Part shown: piece after piece, positions 19,709 through 28,269 of the stretch
How the letters are laid out: every line of letters begins with the position of its first letter
Position numbering within the stretch: position 1 is the stretch's first letter
DNA from: an uncultured Pelagibacteraceae bacterium
GTDB taxonomy: Bacteria > Pseudomonadota > Alphaproteobacteria > Pelagibacterales > Pelagibacteraceae
Direction of reading: 5' to 3'
Length of the DNA stretch: 53,988 bases
Assembly (NCBI GenBank): GCA_902592545.1
Contig: CACJFA010000004.1
Coordinates: 1-53,988 of the forward strand
Notes under the pieces: generated by a model
Told to the model about the DNA's origin: nothing
Seen by the model: only the letters and a program-made list of their open reading frames with translations
Databases searched by the model: none
Made by a program: the position numbers and the translations under genes

Positions 19709-21493
19709 TTGAATAAGTACAGAACACACAAGTGTAATGAATTAAGAAAAGAGGATATAGATAAAAATATTTCTCTTTCAGGCTGGATAAATAAAAAAAG
19801 AGATCATGGGAATTTATTATTTATTGATTTGAGAGATAATTATGGAATCACCCAATGTATAATTGATAAAGATAATAAATATTTTTCTGATTTAGAAAAA
19901 ATGCAATTAGAAACAGTGATAAAACTTGAGGGAAAAGTTATAAATAGATCTAAAGAAACAATTAATTCTGAAATTGATACAGGCGAAATTGAAGTTGTTA
20001 TTGAGAGATATGAAGTTTTGGGTACTTGTAAAGAGCTACCAATGCCAATCTTTAGTGATCAAGAATATGCTGAAGAGATAAGATTAAAATATAGATTTTT
20101 AGATTTAAGAAGAAAAAAAATACATGAAAATATTATTTTAAGATCTAAAGTTATTTCATATATCCGAAATGAAATGACTAAATTAGGTTTTTTAGAATTT
20201 CAAACACCAATTTTAACCTCATCTAGTCCAGAGGGTGCTAGAGATTTTTTAGTACCTAGTCGTTTGAATCCAGGAAAATTTTATGCATTACCTCAAGCAC
20301 CTCAACAATTTAAACAATTAATAATGGTCTCTGGATTTGATAGATATTTTCAAATTGCACCTTGTTTTAGAGATGAAGATGCAAGAGCAGACAGAAGTCC
20401 TGGGGAGTTTTATCAATTAGATTTAGAAATGTCATTTGTTGAACAAGAGGATATATTTAATGTTGTTGAAAAGTTAATGGTAAATACATTTAAAAATTTT
20501 TCTTCCAAAAAATTGATGTTTGATAAATTTCCAAAGATTTCATACAAGGAAGCAATGCTTAAATATGGTACTGATAAACCAGATTTAAGAAACCCACTTA
20601 TTGTGAATGATATAACTGAAATTTTCACAAGAGAAGATGTTTCATTTGAAATATTTAAAAAATTAGTAAAATCCGGATCTAAAGTAAGATGTATTATTAC
20701 AAAAAATACGAAAGATAAGCCAAGAAGTTTTTTTGACAATATTGATAAATGGGCAAAAGAAGAAGGCGCTTCTGGTTTAGCTTATTTTACTTTTGAAAAA
20801 GATAAAGATATTTCAGCAAAAGGCCCTATAGGAAAATTCTTTTCTCAAGATGCATTAGCTGAAATCATGAAAAAAACAAACTGTGAAATAGGTGATAGTA
20901 TTTTCATGGCTTGTGGAAAACAAGATGAATTAGAGAAAATTACTGCACTAGCAAGAGATAAAATTGCGAAAGATCTAGATTTAATTGATGAAAATGTTTT
21001 CGCATTTTGCTGGGTTGTAGACTATCCAATGTTTGAAAAAGATGAATTAACAAACAAGATCGAATTTAGTCACAATCCATTTTCAATGCCTCAAGGCAAT
21101 TTAAGTGAAAAAGATTTTGAAAACCCATTAGATATACTTGCCTATCAATATGACATAGTTTGTAACGGAATAGAATTATCATCTGGAGCAATCAGAAATC
21201 ATAAACCAGAACTTATGTATAAACTTTTCTCAATTGCTGGATATGATAAAAAACAAGTAGATGAAAAATTTAGTGGAATGATTAACGCACTTAGTTATGG
21301 TGCACCACCACATGGAGGAATAGCACCTGGTATTGATAGGATAGTGATGTTACTAGCAAATGAGAAAAATATTAGGGAAGTTACTATGTTTCCAATGAAC
21401 CAGAACGCACAAGATTTAATGATGAAAGCACCATCCGAGGTAAATCCAGATCAATTGAAAGAATTAAATCTCGTTTTAAAAACTAAAAAATAA
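19709..21493 (+). CDS. aspS: Aspartyl-tRNA synthetase
   Basis: A 594-residue class II synthetase of bacterial type. The N-terminal OB-fold anticodon domain spans about residues 1-110, followed by the catalytic domain with a GAD insertion (about 280-420). Motif 2 is around FRDEDARADRSPGEF, and motif 3 is GAPPHGGIAPGIDRIVML. The start is TTG, directly after the hda stop (TGATTG), with RTHKCNELR following, as expected for the family. No asnS or gatCAB is in the window, so whether it also charges tRNA-Asn cannot be judged. Confidence 0.96.
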   Translation: MNKYRTHKCNELRKEDIDKNISLSGWINKKRDHGNLLFIDLRDNYGITQCIIDKDNKYFSDLEKMQLETVIKLEGKVINRSKETINSEIDTGEIEVVIERYEVLGTCKELPMPIFSDQEYAEEIRLKYRFLDLRRKKIHENIILRSKVISYIRNEMTKLGFLEFQTPILTSSSPEGARDFLVPSRLNPGKFYALPQAPQQFKQLIMVSGFDRYFQIAPCFRDEDARADRSPGEFYQLDLEMSFVEQEDIFNVVEKLMVNTFKNFSSKKLMFDKFPKISYKEAMLKYGTDKPDLRNPLIVNDITEIFTREDVSFEIFKKLVKSGSKVRCIITKNTKDKPRSFFDNIDKWAKEEGASGLAYFTFEKDKDISAKGPIGKFFSQDALAEIMKKTNCEIGDSIFMACGKQDELEKITALARDKIAKDLDLIDENVFAFCWVVDYPMFEKDELTNKIEFSHNPFSMPQGNLSEKDFENPLDILAYQYDIVCNGIELSSGAIRNHKPELMYKLFSIAGYDKKQVDEKFSGMINALSYGAPPHGGIAPGIDRIVMLLANEKNIREVTMFPMNQNAQDLMMKAPSEVNPDQLKELNLVLKTKK

Positions 21494-21494
21494 T

Positions 21495-22319
21495 CTATTT
21501 TTTACCTTTTAAACTTATTTTTACATCTGAAAGATCAACTAAATTTTTTTTATAATTATTTCTAACAAAACCTTTACTTGTAATATCTTTTACAATTTTT
21601 AATAATTGATTTTGATCTTCAGAGTTTTGATCTTCTGAATTGACGACATCATTTCCTCCAATTGCTGGAGTGTGAGCAAGATCTTCTCTATTCTGGTATG
21701 AAATAGCTAGCTCTCTAAAAATATAGTCTAAAATTGATGTAGCACTTAAAATTCTATCATTACCATAGACTTTGCCTGATGGTTCAAATTTTGTACCAAC
21801 AAATGCACTTATATATTCATCAAGCGGAACACCATATTGAAGACCTAGAGAAACAGCAATTGCAAAGTTATTCATTAAAGCTTTTACAAGTTCGCCTTCT
21901 TTACTAGTATCAATAAATATTTCTCCAATTTTTCCATCCTCATACTCTCCAGTATGTAGGTAGACTTTATGGTCACCAATGGTTGCTTTTTGGATATATC
22001 CTTTTCTTCTGTCTGGCATGCTGAATCTTTTACCTGATTTCTCGTTGGCTATATTAATATTCGTTATTATACTTTCCTTATTTACAGAGCTTTTATTGTT
22101 CGTTTCTGAAACTACTTCAACTTTTTTGTTTTCTAGGACTTTATTATTTTTAGGATCTAGGCTTTTTGTTTTTCTATTATCAAGTTTAACATCTAAAACC
22201 TCAAATTTACCATCATCTCTCTTTTCTAAATTTTTTAATTCTGCCTCGTTAATATCATCTAAATAATGATTAACTTTAAAGGAACAGGTATAATAAGTTT
22301 CAACTAAATACTTTGCCAT
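21495..22319 (-). CDS. Stand-alone TSCPD-domain protein like the C-terminus of B12-dependent ribonucleotide reductase
   Basis: A 274-residue protein. Residues 95-215 match the C-terminal region of class II (NrdJ) ribonucleotide reductases: [19 protein letters not shown], then [40 protein letters not shown] and [13 protein letters not shown]. Catalytic barrel residues of a reductase are absent, so this cannot reduce ribonucleotides alone. The N-terminal 90 residues are charged; the start [15 protein letters not shown] contains one cysteine. Its role could be a separate reductase subunit or a regulator. It is convergent with aspS and has its own promoter. Confidence 0.7.
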   Translation of the reverse strand: MAKYLVETYYTCSFKVNHYLDDINEAELKNLEKRDDGKFEVLDVKLDNRKTKSLDPKNNKVLENKKVEVVSETNNKSSVNKESIITNINIANEKSGKRFSMPDRRKGYIQKATIGDHKVYLHTGEYEDGKIGEIFIDTSKEGELVKALMNNFAIAVSLGLQYGVPLDEYISAFVGTKFEPSGKVYGNDRILSATSILDYIFRELAISYQNREDLAHTPAIGGNDVVNSEDQNSEDQNQLLKIVKDITSKGFVRNNYKKNLVDLSDVKISLKGKK

Positions 22320-22362
22320 TTGACCTCAATTTAAATTTTAATTTGAATAATGAATCAATTAA

Positions 22363-22391
22363 TTTATATACATATTCATATTTTAGTCTAA
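22363..22391 (-). promoter_or_regulatory. Sigma-70 type promoter of the TSCPD gene
   Basis: On the minus strand TTAGAC (22391-22386) is followed after 17 bp by TATAAA (22368-22363). Transcription would start near 22356, about 37 bases before the ATG at 22319. A GAGG Shine-Dalgarno-like element lies just before that ATG. Confidence 0.6.
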
Positions 22392-22433
22392 TTTAAATTT
22401 TACAATTTTTAATTGAATAAATAAAAAATATAT

Positions 22434-22793
22434 ATGTTGACATCTTTAAGCAAAATTTTCACATGGTGGAATCAAGACACTTTAGGAACAAAATTAAAAA
22501 CTATTTTTTTTGGAAAACTTGTTGGTACTGATGAGTTAGGAAATAAATACTATGAAAGTAAAAGTGGAAAGAGATGGGTCATCTATTCAAATACAATTGA
22601 TGCATCAAAAATTCCAGTAGAATGGTATTCTTGGATTCACTTTACACCTAATAAAATTGAAAAAAAACATACCTTAGAAAAGTACGATTGGCAAAAACCA
22701 CATCAAGAAAATTTAACTGGAACTGACTCAGCATATTATCCAAATAAAAATAAAGATGGTGTTAAAAAAAAATACTCAAGTTGGAAAGAATAA
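22434..22793 (+). CDS. NDUFA12 (B17.2)-like complex I accessory subunit
   Basis: A 119-residue protein of the NDUFA12 family. The hallmarks are the N-terminal FTWWN, the GTDELGNKYYES motif, the central VEWYSWIHF segment and the KPHQENLTGT stretch near the C-terminus. In Alphaproteobacteria and mitochondria it is an accessory subunit at the junction of the peripheral arm of NADH dehydrogenase. The core nuo genes are not in this window. It overlaps the next gene by 38 bp, an unusually long overlap. Confidence 0.92.
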   Translation: MLTSLSKIFTWWNQDTLGTKLKTIFFGKLVGTDELGNKYYESKSGKRWVIYSNTIDASKIPVEWYSWIHFTPNKIEKKHTLEKYDWQKPHQENLTGTDSAYYPNKNKDGVKKKYSSWKE

Positions 22794-23163
22794 TTTTAAA
22801 TTAATCAATTTAGTTTTTTTATTTTATTTTTGTTTAGTTTTTAATTCAAATTCAAAAGTTAATTTAGAAGGAACTTTTACTGATCTTAAAATTTTGGATA
22901 AAATTAGTTCTAAAAATACCTTGCTGAAACTTAAAAATGGGGAATTAATAAAATTTAAAGATTTGTCCATTAAAAGTTTTAAATGTAAAAATTCTGAGTT
23001 TGATGATAACCCAGAAATAACTGCCTATATACAAGTTAGAGATTTAACAGATAAAAATAATGATGAGGTATTTGTTTTTAATGGATGGATGTTTTCATCT
23101 AGCCCCTCAATAACACCTTTTGATCATCCTGTTTATGATGTTTGGCTTGTTAGTTGTTATTAG
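22756..23163 (+). CDS. DUF2155 exported protein
   Basis: A 135-residue protein. After a short lysine-rich start, a hydrophobic stretch (LINLVFLFYFCLVF, about residues 16-29) forms a signal peptide or lipoprotein-like leader. The DUF2155 core follows: LLKLKNGELIKFKDLSIKSF, then VFVFNGWMFSSSPSI and DHPVYDVWLVSC at the end, with two conserved cysteines. Function unknown; in Alphaproteobacteria it is found next to the NDUFA12-like gene and acc genes, as here. It starts within the NDUFA12-like gene and ends overlapping accC by 4 bp (convergent). Confidence 0.85.
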   Translation: MVLKKNTQVGKNNFKLINLVFLFYFCLVFNSNSKVNLEGTFTDLKILDKISSKNTLLKLKNGELIKFKDLSIKSFKCKNSEFDDNPEITAYIQVRDLTDKNNDEVFVFNGWMFSSSPSITPFDHPVYDVWLVSCY

Positions 23164-24497
23164 ACTATAGAGTCTTTATCAAGCCAACTCACATTAAAAT
23201 CTGAATTAATGAATTTTTTGTGATTTAGTAATTTTTTATGTAGTGGAATAGTTGTAGTAATACCTTCAATTACAAATTCGTCTAAAGATCTATTCATTCT
23301 TTGAATAGCCTCAGTTCTATTTCTTCCATGGCATATTAATTTACAAACCATACTATCGTAATAAGGAGTTACCTTATAACCTTGAAATATTGCACCATCT
23401 ACTCTCGTTCTAAATCCAGATGGTTGATGACACATAGATATAACTCCAGGTGATGGTTGGAAGTTTTTGCTAGCATCTTCAGCATTTATTCTACATTCAA
23501 TTGCATGACCCCTAGGATTTATATCTCTTTGTTTTAAAGCTGTTTCTCCAGAAAAAGCAATCCAAATTTGTTCTTTAATAATATCAATTCCAGTAACCAT
23601 TTCTGTTACAGGATGTTCAACTTGGACTCTTGTATTCATTTCAAGGAAATAAAATTTTCCATCTTCATATATATATTCAACAGTTCCAGCACCCATATAA
23701 CCAATCTTTGCAACCATATTTACTGTTTTTTCAAACAAATCTTTTCTTATTTCATCATTTAAAACTGGACTTGGTGTTTCCTCTATTAATTTTTGATGTC
23801 TTCTTTGAACAGAGCAATCTCTTTCATGAAGATGAACCACTCTATTTTTTCCAGCAAGTATTTGAACTTCTATATGTCTTGGATTTTGGAAAAATTTTTC
23901 AATATAAACTTCATCATTACCAAAGTATTTTTGTGCTTCAGATTTAGCTGTTGAAAACAACGATTCAAATTCTTCTTCCATATAAACTATTTTCATACCT
24001 TTGCCTCCACCTCCACCTGAGGCTTTAATTAAAACAGGAAAACCAATTTTTTTACAAAGTACTTTTGCTTCAGAAATATCTTTTACACCTCCTTCAGACC
24101 CCTCAATAACGGGCAATCCATTTTCTTTAGCTATTCTTTTTGCCTGTATTTTATCACCCATCATTTCAATATGTTTTGATGAGGCTCCAATAAAATTAAT
24201 TTTGTTCTCTTCTAAAATTCTTGCAAAATTTGCATTTTCAGAAAGAAAACCATAGCCAGGATGTACAGCATCAGCATTTGTAAGTTCTATTGCTGACATT
24301 AATGCTGGAATATTTAAGTAACTATTTGCTGGTTGATGAGAACCAATACATACACTTTCATCAGCCATTCTAACATGCATGCTTTCTCTATCTACATCGG
24401 AATGAACAGCGACAGTAGGAATTCCCCATTCTTTACATGCTCTAATAATTCTAACTGCAATTTCCCCACGGTTTGCAATTAAAATTTTTTTAAACAT
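23160..24497 (-). CDS. accC: Biotin carboxylase subunit of acetyl-CoA carboxylase
   Basis: A 445-residue ATP-grasp enzyme. It begins FKKILIANRGEIAVRIIRA; the glycine-rich ATP loop KASGGGGGKGMK lies near residues 159-170, HERDCSVQRRHQK near 227 and EMNTRVQVEHPVTEM near 288. It carboxylates the biotin of AccB, the product of the gene 3 bp upstream, for malonyl-CoA synthesis. The aroQ-accB-accC order is a common one. Confidence 0.98.
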   Translation of the reverse strand: MFKKILIANRGEIAVRIIRACKEWGIPTVAVHSDVDRESMHVRMADESVCIGSHQPANSYLNIPALMSAIELTNADAVHPGYGFLSENANFARILEENKINFIGASSKHIEMMGDKIQAKRIAKENGLPVIEGSEGGVKDISEAKVLCKKIGFPVLIKASGGGGGKGMKIVYMEEEFESLFSTAKSEAQKYFGNDEVYIEKFFQNPRHIEVQILAGKNRVVHLHERDCSVQRRHQKLIEETPSPVLNDEIRKDLFEKTVNMVAKIGYMGAGTVEYIYEDGKFYFLEMNTRVQVEHPVTEMVTGIDIIKEQIWIAFSGETALKQRDINPRGHAIECRINAEDASKNFQPSPGVISMCHQPSGFRTRVDGAIFQGYKVTPYYDSMVCKLICHGRNRTEAIQRMNRSLDEFVIEGITTTIPLHKKLLNHKKFINSDFNVSWLDKDSIV

Positions 24498-24500
24498 TAT

Positions 24501-24935
24501 TTATTCTAGGATAATAATAGTTTGACCAAATTCTACTGGTTGACCATCTTCAACACAAATTTCTTTTACCACACCATCTGCTGTTGAAGGAACATGATTC
24601 ATTGTTTTCATAGCCTCAACAATCATTATTGTCTCACCTTTTTTAATTTTTTTTCCAACCTCAACAAACTTTTTAGCACCAGGTTCTGGAGCATGATATG
24701 CTGTTCCAATTATAGGCGAAGTAATTTCAGTGCCTGATTTAGTATTTTGAGTTTGAAGAGGCGCTGAACTTGTTACAGGTGATGAGGACGAAATAACTTG
24801 TGGTTGGTTGCTAATTGAAACATTATTTTTTGATACTTTAATTTTTGTATCCTTTTCAGTTATCTCAATTTCAGTAAGATTAAATTCTTTTAAATATTCA
24901 CTTAATTCTTGAATTATTTTTTTATCTATTTTCAT
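24501..24935 (-). CDS. accB: Biotin carboxyl carrier protein of acetyl-CoA carboxylase
   Basis: A 144-residue protein. Residues 1-40 form an N-terminal helical and strand region, residues 45-70 a Ser/Thr/Pro-rich linker, and residues 72-144 the biotinyl domain with EAMKTMNHV; the biotinylated lysine is Lys110. The thumb insert (GTAYHAPEPGAKKFV) typical of acetyl-CoA carboxylase AccB is present. It overlaps the end of aroQ by 14 bp and sits directly before accC. Confidence 0.97.
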   Translation of the reverse strand: MKIDKKIIQELSEYLKEFNLTEIEITEKDTKIKVSKNNVSISNQPQVISSSSPVTSSAPLQTQNTKSGTEITSPIIGTAYHAPEPGAKKFVEVGKKIKKGETIMIVEAMKTMNHVPSTADGVVKEICVEDGQPVEFGQTIIILE

Positions 24936-25371
24936 TTTGCAAAGACTCTTGTAATGAAATTATGGCCAAAATATATCCTTCAGCACCTAATCCAAAAATT
25001 CCTCCAGTTACGACACCACTTATTAGTGATTTATGTCTAAATTCCTCTCTTTTATAAATATTAGATAAATGTAACTCGATTATTGGTTTTTTAAATAAAT
25101 CTAAGGCATCTCTTATAGCCACTGAAGTATGGGTAAATGCAGCAGCATTTATAATCATACCGTCAAATTTTTTCCTAGCATCTTGAATTATATTGACAAG
25201 CTCTCCTTCAATATTAGATTGAGCAAATTCAATATCAAGACCAATTTCTTGTGCCTTTTTTAAACAATTTTCTTTAAGTTGATCAAAAGTAGTAGATCCA
25301 TATTGTGATTGTTCTCTTTCTCCTAATAGATTAAGATTTGGACCATTAATAATAATTATTTTATTATTCAT
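24922..25371 (-). CDS. aroQ: 3-dehydroquinate dehydratase, type II
   Basis: A 149-residue protein with the type II start INGPNLNLLGERE (catalytic Arg in this loop), the catalytic tyrosine in QYGSTTFDQL, AAAFTHTSVAIRDAL and the HLSNIYKREEFRHKS segment with the active-site His. It converts 3-dehydroquinate to 3-dehydroshikimate in aromatic amino acid synthesis. It heads the aroQ-accB-accC group and lies only 16 bp from the divergent thiS start. Confidence 0.97.
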   Translation of the reverse strand: MNNKIIIINGPNLNLLGEREQSQYGSTTFDQLKENCLKKAQEIGLDIEFAQSNIEGELVNIIQDARKKFDGMIINAAAFTHTSVAIRDALDLFKKPIIELHLSNIYKREEFRHKSLISGVVTGGIFGLGAEGYILAIISLQESLQNENR

Positions 25372-25387
25372 TCAGCATTTATATACG

Positions 25388-25606
25388 ATGAAAAAAATAA
25401 AAAAAATAAAAATTAAAATAAATGGTAAAACCAAATCTATAACCCAAGACTCTAATCTCTCTGTATTGTTAAAAAATCTAAAAATACCATTAAATAAAGT
25501 AGCAATTGAGCTAAATGAAGAAATAATAGATAAAAAAAAAATTAACAAAATAAAATTAAATAAAAATGATAAAATTGAAGTAGTTCATTTTATTGGGGGT
25601 GGTTAA
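25388..25606 (+). CDS. thiS: Sulfur carrier protein ThiS
   Basis: A 72-residue ubiquitin-fold protein ending in the glycine tail VHFIGGG that is adenylated and thiocarboxylated. The N-terminus is lysine-rich. It donates sulfur to ThiG for the thiazole half of thiamine. It is followed directly by thiG with no spacer. No thiC, thiD or thiE is in the window. Confidence 0.93.
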   Translation: MKKIKKIKIKINGKTKSITQDSNLSVLLKNLKIPLNKVAIELNEEIIDKKKINKIKLNKNDKIEVVHFIGGG

Positions 25607-26380
25607 TTGAAAAAAGATAGTCTGATTATTGCAAAAAAAAAATTTAATTCCAGATTAATTGTTGGAACGGGTAAATATAAAAGTATGTCTGAGTGTGCAA
25701 AAGCAATTAAATTATCTGGAGCAGAAATTGTAACAGTAGCTGTTAGAAGGGTAAATATTGCTGATAAAAATAAGCCTTTGCTTATGGATTACATAGATCC
25801 AAAAAAAATTACATATTTACCTAATACAGCTGGATGTTTTAACTCAAGAGATGCTTTAAGAACACTTAGGCTTGCAAGAGAAATAGGTGGTTGGAAATTA
25901 GTTAAATTAGAAGTTTTAGGAGATAAACAAAACTTATTTCCCGATATGATTGAAACATTAAAATCTACTGAAGTTTTAGCGAAAGAGGGTTTTAAGGTTA
26001 TGGTTTATTGTAATGACGATCCTTTAATGGCCAAGCGTCTTGAAAATGCAGGTGCTGATGCAATTATGCCTTTAGCAGCCCCAATCGGATCAGGATTGGG
26101 AATACAAAATAAAATAAATATTCAAATTATTAGGAAACAAACGAAACTTCCTTTAATTATAGATGCTGGCTTAGGTCAGGCTTCAGATGCAGCAATTGCA
26201 ATGGAGCTAGGATGTGATGGAGTACTTGTTAACACTGCAATAGCGAAAGCAAAAAAACCTTTTGAAATGGCTCTAGCTTTTAAGAATGCAGTCATAGCAG
26301 GAAGACAATCATATAAATCTGGAAGAATAGATAAAATTTTAATGGGTAATCCATCCTCTCCAACAAAAGGAATTATTTAG
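25607..26380 (+). CDS. thiG: Thiazole synthase ThiG
   Basis: A 257-residue TIM-barrel protein. RLIVGTGKY near the N-terminus, TVAVRRVN, LPNTAGC, KLVKLEVLGD (with the Schiff-base lysine region), MPLAAPIGSGLGI and IIDAGLGQASDAA are all conserved. It forms the thiazole phosphate from deoxyxylulose phosphate, dehydroglycine and ThiS thiocarboxylate. The start is TTG, directly after the thiS stop. It overlaps convergent RNase E by 8 bp at the 3' end. Confidence 0.96.
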   Translation: MKKDSLIIAKKKFNSRLIVGTGKYKSMSECAKAIKLSGAEIVTVAVRRVNIADKNKPLLMDYIDPKKITYLPNTAGCFNSRDALRTLRLAREIGGWKLVKLEVLGDKQNLFPDMIETLKSTEVLAKEGFKVMVYCNDDPLMAKRLENAGADAIMPLAAPIGSGLGIQNKINIQIIRKQTKLPLIIDAGLGQASDAAIAMELGCDGVLVNTAIAKAKKPFEMALAFKNAVIAGRQSYKSGRIDKILMGNPSSPTKGII

Positions 26381-28169
26381 ATTTTTTAAAATATCTCTTT
26401 TTTTTATAAGTTTTTTTTATAATTTTTTTATTTTCTTTTTTTTCTAAAAATTTATTTTCTTTACTTTGAATTTGTAAATTTTTTAATTTTTCAAAACTCT
26501 CTACTAACTCAATTATTTTTTTTGATTTATTTTGAAAATTTATTATATACTCAGGAATAATTAATGAATTATCGCTTATAATATCAATTTTCATTTTATT
26601 TTTTTTTTCAAAATAAGTTAGATCATTTACGAAATTTTCCTTCAGAAAATTAGAAATTTTTTCACAAACTTTTAATTCAACAAATTTTGCTTTATTAATA
26701 ATTGACTTCAATTCCACAATTTTTAGAAGTTTTTGTGCAAAAGATTCGTCTGTTAAAGTAACTTTCCACTTAATTGCACTTTCCCTTAGTCTTTGTCTAG
26801 ACATTTCCAAAAGACCGAAGTTGCTTATTCTTCCTATTTGAATTCTTGCTCTATCTGATCTGCATTTTTCTTTTAGTTTTCGCTCTACTAATCTTCTATT
26901 TCCATAATTAAGCATGTCAATAAAATCAATTATAATTAGTCCAGATAAATCTCTAATTTTAATTTGTCTTGCGATCTCTTCAGCAGCCTCAATATTAGTA
27001 TCAAGAGCAGTACTTTCTACATTTTTACCTTTAATTGAACTTCCTGAGTTTATATCTATTGAAACCAAAGCCTCTGTTGGGTTAATCACAAGATAACCGC
27101 CTGATTTTAGTTTTATTTCTGAATCAAAAATTTGATTTAATTTTTGCTCAATATTTTCTTGTATAAATAATGGAATCTTGCCTCTATATTTTTTTACCTT
27201 TTTTACACTAGATGGCATAATTGTTTTCATAAATAATTGAGCTTTTTTATAGCCTTCATTTCCTTCAATAATTATATTTTGAGTATTTTCGTCAAACATG
27301 TCCCTCAAAGTTCTCTTAATAATTTCACTTTCTTGATGTATTAATGATGGAGCAATAGAATTAATTGCATTTTCTTTAATCTGACCCCATGTTTTAATCA
27401 AAGTTGTTAAATCATTATTTATTTCATTTTTTGTTTTGTTGCTTCCTGCCGTCCTAACAATCAAACCCATCTCACGTGGTATTTCAATTTCATTCAATAT
27501 TATTCTTATTTTTTTTCTATCTGCTGGATTAAATATCTTTCTGGATATACCTCCACCTTTAGGAGTATTTGGCATTAGGACTATGTATTTTCCAGCGATT
27601 GAAATAAAAGTGCTAAGAGCCGCACCTTTTTGACCTCTCTCATCTTTTGTGACTTGTACTAATATAACTTGATTTGGTTTAATAACTTCTTGAATTTTAT
27701 ATCTTTTAAATCTAAATTTTTGTTCTATTTTATTTTCTTTATCTGTTATGTTATTCTTATTTAAAGTTTCTTCATCTTTTTGCTCTTGATTTTCTTTTTC
27801 AATAGGATCGTCTATTTCTAATTTTCCTTCTGCAATATTTTCCTCTTCTTTAGCCTCAACCTCTCTTGAAAGTTCTACCCTAGCTTTTTCTTCTTCTTCT
27901 TTAATTTTTTCTAAATCTGCTTTTGGGATTTGATAATAGTCTGATTGAATATCATTAAAAGATAAAAACCCATGTCTCTCTCTTCCAAAATCAATAAATG
28001 CTGCTTGTAAAGAGGGTTCGATTCTACTTACTTTGCCCAAATAAATATTGTTTTTAATTAAGTTATTTTTAAGACCTTCATACTCATAATCCTCAATATT
28101 TTCACCTGATTTAAGAACAACTCTAGTTTCGTTTGGATGCGAAGCATCAATGTATAAATTTTTTTCCAT
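26373..28169 (-). CDS. rne: Ribonuclease E/G family endoribonuclease
   Basis: A 598-residue protein. The S1 domain (about residues 35-190) is split by a highly acidic, low-complexity insert (about 85-152). The catalytic core follows, with the metal-binding aspartates in ALVSIDINSGSS and LIIIDFIDM and the conserved FGLLEMSRQRLRES. The zinc-link CPxCxG motif that normally follows this segment is missing, and the long C-terminal scaffold of enterobacterial RNase E is absent; the protein ends in a lysine-rich tail. The enzyme cuts single-stranded AU-rich RNA in rRNA processing and mRNA decay. It could be named RNase G or E; the S1 insert fits alphaproteobacterial RNase E. Confidence 0.9.
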   Translation of the reverse strand: MEKNLYIDASHPNETRVVLKSGENIEDYEYEGLKNNLIKNNIYLGKVSRIEPSLQAAFIDFGRERHGFLSFNDIQSDYYQIPKADLEKIKEEEEKARVELSREVEAKEEENIAEGKLEIDDPIEKENQEQKDEETLNKNNITDKENKIEQKFRFKRYKIQEVIKPNQVILVQVTKDERGQKGAALSTFISIAGKYIVLMPNTPKGGGISRKIFNPADRKKIRIILNEIEIPREMGLIVRTAGSNKTKNEINNDLTTLIKTWGQIKENAINSIAPSLIHQESEIIKRTLRDMFDENTQNIIIEGNEGYKKAQLFMKTIMPSSVKKVKKYRGKIPLFIQENIEQKLNQIFDSEIKLKSGGYLVINPTEALVSIDINSGSSIKGKNVESTALDTNIEAAEEIARQIKIRDLSGLIIIDFIDMLNYGNRRLVERKLKEKCRSDRARIQIGRISNFGLLEMSRQRLRESAIKWKVTLTDESFAQKLLKIVELKSIINKAKFVELKVCEKISNFLKENFVNDLTYFEKKNKMKIDIISDNSLIIPEYIINFQNKSKKIIELVESFEKLKNLQIQSKENKFLEKKENKKIIKKTYKKKRYFKKSK

Positions 28170-28254
28170 AGTTTTGTAAATGTTGATTTCATTAATAATT
28201 TAATTTTTAAAATTTTGTTTTATTTTCTTGCCATATCTTTAACAAATTCCAAGA

Positions 28255-28260
28255 TATAAT
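28255..28260 (+). promoter_or_regulatory. -10 box before the PBP1A gene
   Basis: A perfect TATAAT sits 9 bp before the ATG at 28270. No good -35 hexamer is found at 16-18 bp. If used, transcription would start about 3 bases before the ATG, giving an almost leaderless message. Weak evidence, since TATAAT is easily met by chance in such AT-rich DNA. Confidence 0.35.
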
Positions 28261-28269
28261 GAAATTAAA

